This document shows positions 55,810 to 64,000 of a DNA stretch of 64,000 nt, piece by piece. Within the stretch, counting starts at the first letter, position 1; the number at the start of each line of letters is the position of its first letter. Position numbers and translations under genes: made by a program. This DNA comes from Manihot esculenta (Eukaryota; Streptophyta; Magnoliopsida; Malpighiales; Euphorbiaceae): the NCBI RefSeq assembly GCF_001659605.2, contig NC_035170.2:31476020-31540019 (forward strand), written 5' to 3'. The notes beneath the pieces were generated by a model that searched no databases, had not been told where the DNA came from, and worked only from the letters and a program-made list of their open reading frames with translations.

Positions 55810-57059
55810 AAAAAATAATATTGATCAATTTAAAAATTTAATTAATTCTTTTCATTTTAGTTGATTTGTAAGACTATTCATGAATCACGTGAATACTAAA
55901 ATAATAATTTATAAGATTATTCATGAATCACGTGAGTACTATTATAAATATTAAAAATTAATATTGATTGATTTAAAATATTGATATAATTAATTTTTTT
56001 TCTTTAATGAGATTATAAAATTATTTATAAAAATCTGATTATAATATTTTAATTTTTATTACATGAATATCACAGTAGATATTAAAAAATAATATTAATT
56101 AATTTAGAATATTAATTTAATTAATTTTTTTTATTTTAATTAGTTTATATAATTATCCATAAAAATTCGATTATAATATTTCAGCCTTTATCACGTGAAT
56201 ACCATTATAGATATTAAAAAATGATATTCATCAATTTAGAATATTGATTTAATTAATTTTTTTATTTTAATTAATTTATAAAATTATCTATGAAATTTCG
56301 ATTATAATGTTTCAGTTTTGATCACGTGAATACCATCGTAAATATTAAAAAATGATATTATTAATTTAAAATATTAATTTAATTAATTCTTTTTATTTTA
56401 ATCAATTTGCAAAATTATCCATAAAAATTCGATTATAACATTTCAATTTTTTATCACATGAATACCACTATAGATATTAAAAATTAATATTGATCAATTT
56501 AAAATATTGATCTAATTAATTCTTTTCATTTTAATATATTTGTAAGATTATTCATGAAAATCTGATTATAACATTTTAGCCTTTATCACATGAATATTAT
56601 CGTAGATATTAAAAAATGATATTAGTTAATTTAGAATATTAATTTAATTAATTCTTTTTATTTTAATTAGTTTACAAGATTATCCATGAAAATTCGATTA
56701 TAATATTTCAACTTTTATCATCTGAATATCACCATAGATATTAAAAAATAAAATTAATTAATTTAAAATATTGATCTAATTAATTATTTTAATCGGTTTG
56801 CAAGATTATCCATGAAAATCCAATTATAATATTTCATCCTTTATCACGTGAATACCACCATAGATATTAAAAAATGATATTGGTCAATTTAAAATATTAA
56901 TCTAATTAATTCTTTTCATTTTAATCGGTTTGCAAGATTATTCATGAAAATCCAATAATAACATTTTAGCCTTTATCACGTGAATATCATCATAGATATT
57001 AAAAAAATAATATTGGACGATTTAGAATATTGATTTAATTAATTCTTTTCATTTAATCG
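55810..57059. repeat. ~131-bp AT-rich tandem satellite, about nine to ten monomers
   Basis: A monomer containing GATATTAAAAAATGATATT, TTTAATTAATTCTTTTCATT, ATTATCCATGAAAATTCGAT and TTTATCACGTGAATACCA repeats with a nearly constant period. The TCACGTGAAT-type core recurs near 56,190, 56,322, 56,453, 56,585, 56,717, 56,842 and 56,973 (steps of 125-132 bp), with less regular units before 56,060. The array is interrupted on the right by an LTR at 57,060. Confidence 0.85.
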
Positions 57060-57473
57060 TGACATGGAACAACTAGTCTTGAATTTTATAGCAGATTTGG
57101 ATCGGACCTAACTTTTGCTGCCGATATCCGATGGAGACACACAATAACTTTTCGAAAAGGGAATTTTGAGATGCACAACTTTCAAAAGTGTGATTAGGGC
57201 TATAGGCCCAATTACAACGTTTGATATGGAAATTCCATCGTTTAGGGGGTCCATTTGGTATTTTAATTATTTTTTAAGATATTTTTGTAATTTTGCATAG
57301 TAGATTTTTTTTTCTATTATAAATAGCCTTTCTTACTATTAGAAACTGACTTTTCAATCTTTTGAAGACTTTCAGTAAGACTTTTCGTCTTCTAACCTAT
57401 CTTCTCTCATAAATCATCTTAGCCAAACGATATTGGTTAAAACTCCTGACGAAATCTAAATAGTCCTTTATCA
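57060..57473 (+). repeat. 5' LTR of an old Gypsy element
   Basis: TGACATGGAACAACTAGTC to TTTATCA. It is followed by TACTATCAGAGC (57,476-57,487), a one- to two-base variant of the tRNA-Met primer site, which fixes the right boundary and the plus orientation. It is the same family as the solo LTR at 52,137. Confidence 0.75.
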
Positions 57474-57500
57474 TATTACTATCAGAGCAAAAGTTCGATC

Positions 57501-58636
57501 ATGGCAAACAACCAAGAGGCGCGACTTGCTGCAATTGAGGCATCTTTGCCAGAATTAAGGGAGATGATCAAACAATTAGCCCTGTAGCAGGGAATCCACC
57601 AACCCATCGCCGCCGCCGCATACCCCCAGCCAGTCGCCAATCCTGTGGCTGCCAATCCTGTGCCTGCAAATCTCTAACAGAATTATTAGGAAGGCTACAA
57701 GATCAAGATAGACCTTCAAAACTTTTCTAGTTCGTTGGATGTGGAATATGTTCTTGATTAGCTAGTAGAGGTTGAACGTTTCTTCAAAGTTATGAACGTG
57801 AAAGAGGATCACAAGGTTCCGATTGTGGCCTATAAGTTAAAAGGAGGTGCAGCAGCTTGGTGGAATTTGGTTCAAAACGAACGCTATCGGAGGAGGCTGG
57901 AATCCATACGAAACTGGATGTTGATGAAGCAGATGATTGACAACAGTTCTTGCCTAGCGATCACGCTCAAGTTTTGTATAACCTATATCATGACTGTGTA
58001 CAGGAGAATCGAAGAGTGGATGAATATACCAAGGAGTTTTTGAGGTTGCAGTCGAGGTGTGAAAACTGTGAGAACGAAACCCAACAAGTTGCTCATTATC
58101 AGAGGGGCCTTAATTACAAAATTTATTGTATGATGGGAGTAGCTGCGATTTTCACTTTGCCAGAAGCCATTAAGATGGTAAAAAAGGTAGAAGAGCGTGT
58201 TGATTGACAGCCACGATAGCAGTATGACCGAAATTTTAATTACAGAAATTCTAGTTCGATAGGGACGCAGTAATATAGAGGCAATTACATTAGGCAACAT
58301 TCTAAGGTTGTAAATTCTGGCAACCCTTAGAATACTATGGAAGAAAGGAGAGACAGTAAAGGAAAAGCAATCACCATTACAGCAAACAAAGAAGACATGA
58401 CCAATCCTTATCAGAAGCCAACAGGACACATATGTTACTGCTGCAGGCAACCTGGACATCGATCAAATAATTGTCCAGAACGTAGAGGAGTTAATACTAA
58501 TCGCCGACAGGTTAATGTGGTTGAGCAGGTGACTGAATCTGAGGAAGAAGTGGATGACGATGATGGATCTATTGCTGATTCTGAAGATGGAGAGGTTACC
58601 TATGTGGTGAAGAAAATCTTATGCTCAACAAAATAG
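57501..58636 (+). pseudogene. gag: Decayed gag of the old Gypsy element
   Basis: Starts with ATGGCAAACAACCAAGAGGC, reads about 28 codons, then meets TAG and later TAA. Recognisable gag blocks follow in shifting frames: VERFFKVMNVKEDHKVPIVA and GGAAAWW (57,770-57,870), then VDEYTKEFLRLQSRCENCEN (58,015-58,080), then a CCHC knuckle CYCCRQPGHRSNNCPERR (58,433-58,487). At least two stops and one or more frameshifts make it non-functional. The pol part is not in this window because other elements interrupt it. Confidence 0.8.
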
Positions 58637-58732
58637 GAGGATGAGACGCAAAGTAGAAAGATTTTCCAAGCAAAGTAGAAAGATTTTCCAGGCAAAGTGT
58701 CGAGTAGAAGGCAATTTGTAAGCTAATTATAT

Positions 58733-60416
58733 TGTAATACCCGGCTAGACTCAGGCATTGAAATTCCTACCGTCTGGTGGAATCTCGACTGTCGGAACTT
58801 TCTAGAAGGGTTAAAAAGAGGTTTTTCATGATGTTTTTAAGTGTTTCTATGGTTTTGAGTGAAGAAAATTGAGTTTTGAAAAGGAAAAGACTAAGGGGAA
58901 AATTGCCAGGTTCGGCCGCCGAAGGTGAAGTTCGGCCGCCGAACATTGCATGGTTTTGCATGCAGTTTTGGCCGCCGAAGGAGAGGCGGTTGGCCACCTA
59001 TAAAAGCCCTTTGACCGGAAATAGAGGGTGTTTGAGCTCTCTGTTTTTGGCCAAAGGTAGGTTTTGTTTCTCTTGGGATGTTTTCATGAGATTTCTTCAA
59101 ATCTTGTATGGTTTCATGTGATTGAACTTGGTTTTTAGAGTTTTTGAGCAAAGAAGGCAAAGTTGTGAACTTGGAGACTTTTGGAGCTTGGATTCTCCAC
59201 ATCTCTAGGTTTGGATCACATCAACCCTTGTTCTTCAAGAGGTAAGTGTAGATCCTTATCTTTTATGAAGTTTTAAGTAAGTTTTATGAAGAGTTATGGG
59301 GGTTTTGATGCATGAGTTGCATGGTTGTGCATGTGAGGGTTTATGGACCCTTTATGCCTATGTATGTTTTATGTTGTTGTTTGTTGGAGTTTAAGCTTGT
59401 TTTAAGCTCCTATGTGCTTATTGTATGAGTTATGCATGTGTTTGTGAGGTTGGAGGCATGTTTTGGGTGTTTGGAAGGTTTGGGAGTCTTGTTTGTGCAT
59501 AAGGCTGAGTTCTGGATGAACTCAGATTCGGCCGCCGAAGGTGGTTTCGGCCTCCGAACCTGCCTAGGATGCATGGTTTGGCCGCCTAACCTTGCCCCCG
59601 AAAGTTAGGACTTTCATCTCTGGAGGGAAGGTTCGGCCGCCGAACATGCTGTCGAAGGTGGATGACTTTCGGCTATGGAAGGTCTTTCAGCCCCCGAACC
59701 TTGCCCCCGAAAGTTTAGACTTTCGGATCTAGAAGGGACTTTCGGCTGCCGAAGGTACCGCCGAAAGTGCCCGAGTTTCATCTCTGGAGAGGGGGTTCAG
59801 CCGCCGAAGGTGCCGCCGAAGAGGCCTTGTCCAGCTTTTCTTTGCTTGTTTTCCATGCATGCTTGAAGATGTTTTAGGGGGTTTTTGGGGAGTTGTTTAT
59901 GAGTTGTTTAGAGTGTGTTTGGCACCTCATTCGAGTCCACCTGTGTAGGATCGGACCCAAGGGACCGAGGAGGCCATCAGTGTTAGCTATTGCAGAGTCA
60001 GTCCAGCGTCTGCCAGAGGTGAGTGGAACTAAACTTAATGTTTTAAATTGAGAAATTAAATGCTTTTAGCATGTTTCATGCACCATGAGTATGCAATAGG
60101 TTGATTGCATTAGTAGTCACGAATATGATGCATTGCATTATTTACTGATGATGTGGATGGACCAAGGCGACCTCAATAGCCCATGATCTGTTAAGTAAGG
60201 AAAGACCTGTGTGAGCTCCTTTGGGGGCCGGGCGCTGACAGAGGGAGTTTTGAGGTCATGTCCAATCCGAGATGTGAAATGTTTGTGTTGTGACGCATTC
60301 CATGAAAGCATGTAATTAATGAATTGTTTTCATTGTTTCTACTCACTGGGCTCTAGTAGCTCACCCCCTCCCTCACCCCCAGTTTTGCAGGGCCAGAGTT
60401 AGCTATGGGAAGTTAG
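58733..60416 (+). mobile_element. Truncated LTR of a Tekay-like Gypsy element, inserted in the old element
   Basis: Begins TGTAATACCCGGCTAGACTC and follows, in plus orientation, the LTR order of the element at 25,534 (which is on minus). It carries its own clusters of CCGAA/TTCGGCCGCCGAA palindromes (58,912-58,980 and 59,525-59,820). It stops at 60,416 (ATGGGAAGTTAG), where a third element is inserted. By comparison with the 2,489-bp LTR, roughly the last 560 bp are missing and should lie beyond the third element. Whether it is a solo LTR or part of a full element cannot be seen. Confidence 0.8.
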
Positions 60417-62840
60417 TGTAACGACCCGGAAACCGGACCGCTACCGGCGCTAGGATTCAGGTCGGCTTAAGGCCGCCGGAACCCGTAGCAAGCCAAACAT
60501 ACATCCTGTGAACCTGTTCAATCCCATACATGAACCAAAACATACATAAAAATTAAAACTTTTCTTTCATTTAAACATTTCTTTACCCAGCCTAGCCTGT
60601 GCAAGCTTAACCATAACATAAACCCCTCATTGGAGTTCTCAACAAATACTCCAATGGGGTACATAACATATATCAGGCTTGGGTTACATAAACATCATAA
60701 AACATTTATCTCATGTATTCAAGGGATTACAACAGACTCTAGTCAAGCACACTATATAACTTACATTACATTACATAACATACTTTTACATTATGAATAA
60801 ACCATGTCCACTTCTATGCTATTACAGAGACTTCTCTTACTCTTGCTGACTTCTCTATCTACACAGTACCTGCAAGACTGGGGTTAGGGGAGAGGGGTGA
60901 GCTAAAAAGCCCAGTGAGTAAAAAGTAAAAACATGATATTAATTCCTCCCTTTTTAGGTATTTTATTCTTAATTTTATTATTATTATCATTTGATTTAGT
61001 TCCACACTTTTTAGGTATATTATTATTCATTTTATTATTAACATTGAATAACTTAACTTTTACTTCACATGCTTTCATGAAATGCAACACATCACATTTA
61101 ATCACATAAAGGATGGTATTGTCACCATTAGTCCTCACATCTCCAAGTGCCAGGGGCGTAGAATGGGCCTCGCTGGTCTTTCTCTTACATAACATACATA
61201 TCATAACATTCCAAAGTGCCAGGGGCGTAGAATGGGCCTCGCTGGTCTTTCTCTTACATAGTGCCAGGGGCGTAGAATGGGCCTCACTGGTCTTCCATAA
61301 CATATCATCATAACATAACATTAGAGGACTATGGATCACCCAATAACCATCCACATCAACATCAAATTATGCAATGCAACATATTCGTGAATTTCTAATG
61401 CAAACATCCTGAACATCACATGGCATTAATGATGCATGAGTATGCTATCAGATTCATTCATTTGTTCATTCATTCATTACTTAAAAACTTAGGGAATAAT
61501 CCCACTCACCTGGTGACCGAAGCTTTAACGACGGACTCTGAAAGACTATCTCACAACCGGGGGTCTCGGGTCCTCGGGTCCGAACCTACACAGGTGGACT
61601 CAAATGAGGCACCAAACAACAAGAACATAACTCTAAACATACCCCCAAAAACTTCCTAAAAACACCTCAAAACATCCCTAGAAAACATGCAAGAAAAGGC
61701 TGGGAAGGGCACTTTCGGCGGCACCTTCGGCGGCCGGAAGTCCCTCCAGAGCCGAAAGTCAGGCAGGTTCGGCGGCACCTTCGGCGGCCGAAACTCCCAG
61801 ACAGAGACGAAACTCATGCATGTTCGGCGGCACCTTCGGCGGCCGAAAGTCTCGGACAGAGCCGAAACTCAAACTTTCGGGGGCAGGCTTCGGCAGCCTA
61901 AAGCTGCCTCCCACGCTGGTTCGGCGGCCGAAAGTACCTTCGGCTGCCGAACCTGGTTTCTGCCAAAGGGCAGAAACTTGGTTCCTCTTGCCCAAAACAA
62001 CCCCCTACACAACCAATCATGCATAAACCTATTCTACAACAATCATACTCAAGCATACAAACTCCTAGGGGCCTCCAACAAGCTTAAACCCCAACTACAA
62101 CACACAAGCAAGCCACATTGCACATAAACACACATTAAACCATGGATTTTTCATAAAAACTCATCAAGCCTACTCATGCATTTCTACCCCAAAAACTTGC
62201 ATAAAACTTACTTAAAACACATATAGAACTAGAGATCGGCTCTTACCTCTTGAAGATCGAGAGAGAAACGATCCTAGCTCGAAGATGGGGAGATTCGAGT
62301 TCTTGAACCTCAAAGCTCCAAAACTTGCTTAAACTTTAAAACTCTTCAAAAACAAGATGTAACTTGTTAAGATCTAAAGGATTTGAGGGAAAACACTTAA
62401 AATGATCATAGGAGGGCTAAAGCTTACCGTCGGCCGAAATGGGAGAGAAAACCTCGCCTGTTTCGGTCACGGGGTCTCTTATAGGGCAGGTTCTGTCACC
62501 TTTAGGCGGCCTAACGTGCCCCCACATCTCATGCATGTTCGGCGGCCGAACATGAGGTTCGGCGGCCGAACCTTGAGTCTTTCAAACAAGGCTTTCGGAG
62601 GCCTAAAGCGCTCCCAAAACCCCACCATGTTCGGCGGCCGAACCTCACTTTCGGCGGCCGAACCTGGCAAAGCCTCCTTTGGTCTTTTTCATTCAAAAAC
62701 TCAATTTCCTTTTTGTTTAAAACATAAAATACATTAAAAACATTTCATAAAACATGGTTTTACCCTTCTAGAGGTTTCCGACATCCGAGATTCCACCGGA
62801 CGGTAGGAATTCCGATACCGGAGTCTAGCCGGGTATTACA
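60417..62840 (-). repeat. 3' LTR of the nested Gypsy element
   Basis: 2,424 bp. It contains three copies of a ~46-bp unit, AGTGCCAGGGGCGTAGAATG and onward, starting at 61,146, 61,215 and 61,260. Two clusters of TTCGG-N3-CCGAA palindromes lie at about 61,711-61,950 and 62,495-62,665. It is related to, but clearly diverged from, the LTRs at 25,534 and 58,733. Confidence 0.88.
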
Positions 62841-62947
62841 TTCTTCCCCCCTTAAGAACATTCGTCCCCGAATGTTCACCAAACAACACATAACATGGCA
62901 AACATATAACATACATACTAAGCACATCAACACATAGGGATCTAACC

Positions 62948-64000
62948 TTAAAAGAGCTGAGGGTACTGCTGGAGCATAGACTCCCGTGTCTCCCAAGTGC
63001 ACTCTTCCAAGTTGTGGTGGTTCCACAGGACTTTCACCATCGGGATTTCCTTGTTTCTTAACTTTCTGATCTGCGTGTCTATGATCCGTACTGGCTGTTC
63101 AACATAGGTGAGATCCTCTTGGACCTCCACATCAGGCTCACTAAGAACCTTGCTCGGATCTGACACAAACTTCCTCAACATCGAAACATGGAAGACCGGA
63201 TGGATTCTTGCCATTGAAGCAGGTAAATCTAGCTTGTACGACACATTCCCAATCTTTTGCAAGATTTCAAAGGGTCCGATGTATCGTGGGGCTAGTTTAC
63301 CTTTCTTCCCGAAGCGAACCACTCCCTTCATTGGAGACACCTTGAGCAATACCAGATCCCCCTCCTGAAACTCTAACTGCCTTCTGCGGTAGTCTGTATA
63401 ACTCTTCTGCCTGCTTGCAGCAGTCTTGATTCTTTCTCTGATTATGGGTACCACCCTGCTGGTAATCTCTACTAGCTCAGGCCCTGCCAAGGCCTTCTCT
63501 CCAACTTCCTCCCAGCAAACAGGTGATCTGCACTTCCTTCCGTACAAAGCTTCATATGGAGCCATCCCGATGCTAGCATGATGGCTGTTATTGTAGGCAA
63601 ACTCCACCAAAGGTAGATGCTGCCTCCAAGAACCGCCAAAGTCCAGCACACACATTCTGAGCATATCCTCGATAGTCTGGATGGTCCTTTCTGACTGTCC
63701 ATCAGTCTGGGGGTGGAAGGCAGTACTGAAATCCAACCTAGTACCCATGGCATTCTGCAGACTCCGCCAAAACCTGGAGGTGAACTGGGGCCCTCTATCT
63801 GACACTATCGAAACGGGAACCCCATGCAGCCTGACGATCTCGTCCACATACACCTGCGCCAACTTGTCCACAGAATAGCCACTCCTGACAGGAATGAAGT
63901 GAGCAGATTTGGTGAGTCTGTCCACAATCACCCATATGGAGTCCACTCTGTTGGACGCCGCTGGTAACCCTACTACGAAGTCCATAGCTATATTTTCCCA
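62948..64000 (-). CDS. pol: Gypsy integrase C-terminal part with chromodomain (5' end outside window)
   Basis: Open frame continuing past the window edge. The visible part begins around the retroviral integrase core. The DDE triad is recognisable in IWVIVDRLTKSAHF, IVSDRGPQFTSRFW and DGQSERTIQTIED. The GPY/F region (PRYIGPFEILQKIGNVSYKL, IHPVFHVSMLRKF) follows. The C-terminus, RIIDTQIRKLRNKEIPMVKV then ECTWETRESM and QQYPQLF, is a chromodomain of the kind found in plant chromoviruses (Tekay/Del type), which directs integration to certain chromatin. No stop or frameshift is seen. Reverse transcriptase and protease would lie upstream, beyond 64,000. Confidence 0.92.
   Translation of the reverse strand, partial: WENIAMDFVVGLPAASNRVDSIWVIVDRLTKSAHFIPVRSGYSVDKLAQVYVDEIVRLHGVPVSIVSDRGPQFTSRFWRSLQNAMGTRLDFSTAFHPQTDGQSERTIQTIEDMLRMCVLDFGGSWRQHLPLVEFAYNNSHHASIGMAPYEALYGRKCRSPVCWEEVGEKALAGPELVEITSRVVPIIRERIKTAASRQKSYTDYRRRQLEFQEGDLVLLKVSPMKGVVRFGKKGKLAPRYIGPFEILQKIGNVSYKLDLPASMARIHPVFHVSMLRKFVSDPSKVLSEPDVEVQEDLTYVEQPVRIIDTQIRKLRNKEIPMVKVLWNHHNLEECTWETRESMLQQYPQLF

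Larger units (their letters stand above)
60417..64000 (-). mobile_element. Partial Tekay-like Gypsy element, nested, running off the window
   Basis: The 3' LTR in element sense is 60,417-62,840 (TGTAACGACC on the left, GGTATTACA on the right, 2,424 bp). Next to it is the polypurine tract GGGGGGAAGAA (62,841-62,851) and then pol on the minus strand to the window end. Unlike the element at 25,534, its integrase frame is undamaged, so it may be a coding-competent partner. Confidence 0.88.

Noticed and set aside
57983..58459. 158-aa minus-strand frame over the old gag
   Set aside because: It is a shadow of the decayed plus-strand gag and has no family resemblance.

Overview
This is plant nuclear DNA. 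It has intron-containing genes with GT-AG junctions, very AT-rich spacers, and Ty3/Gypsy retrotransposons nested in one another. The gene content (tandem plastid-type lipoxygenases, and a tandem family-1 beta-glucosidase cluster resembling the linamarase-type enzymes of cyanogenic Euphorbiaceae) suggests a spurge-family species such as Manihot or Hevea. That assignment is inference from protein resemblance.

Layout. (1) 1.6-17 kb: a tandem 13-lipoxygenase (LOX2-type) cluster on +. It has two complete 9-exon genes (909 and 908 aa) and a third, broken copy that keeps only exons 8-9 and is split by a ~0.9 kb miniature LTR element. (2) 17.5-21.4 kb: a 6-exon O-fucosyltransferase-like (GT106 type) membrane protein gene on -. 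(3) 21.5-25.5 kb: AT-rich spacer with microsatellites. (4) 25,534-34,619: a complete, very young Ty3/Gypsy element on -, with 2,489-bp LTRs, a perfect 5-bp target duplication (ACTGC), a tRNA-Met primer site and a polypurine tract. Only a gag carrying one stop codon remains, so it is non-autonomous. (5) 37-52 kb: three tandem GH1 beta-glucosidase genes on -, 13 exons each, called A, B and C here. (6) 52-57 kb: a solo LTR, a MITE-like relic and a ~131-bp tandem satellite. (7) 57-64 kb: nested retrotransposons. An old Gypsy element with a decayed gag is interrupted by an LTR of the same superfamily as element 4 in + orientation, and that LTR is interrupted by a third, apparently coding-competent Gypsy element on - that runs off the window end (integrase plus chromodomain).

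Most interesting points. Genes A and B keep full open frames and clean splice sites, yet both have lost the GH1 acid/base glutamate (TFNEP became TLNGP). Gene A also has Asp in place of the nucleophile glutamate (TENG became TDNG). Gene C keeps both glutamates and has gained a proline-rich C-terminal tail; a peptide resembling the usual family C-terminus lies downstream in another frame. The LTRs of the three related Gypsy elements carry clusters of a palindrome, TTCGGCGGCCGAA, that contains a GCC-box core. The two intact LOX genes have diverged in promoter (G-box and TATA box) and in one intron that has become translatable.

Functional links. The LOX products would feed jasmonate/oxylipin synthesis in plastids. 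The GH1 proteins would be secretory-pathway glucosidases or, for A and B, catalytically altered relatives. The O-fucosyltransferase-like protein would act in the Golgi on wall glycans or proteins. I see no evidence that these loci form one pathway; the cluster structure reflects tandem duplication. All calls are from reading the sequence by eye.
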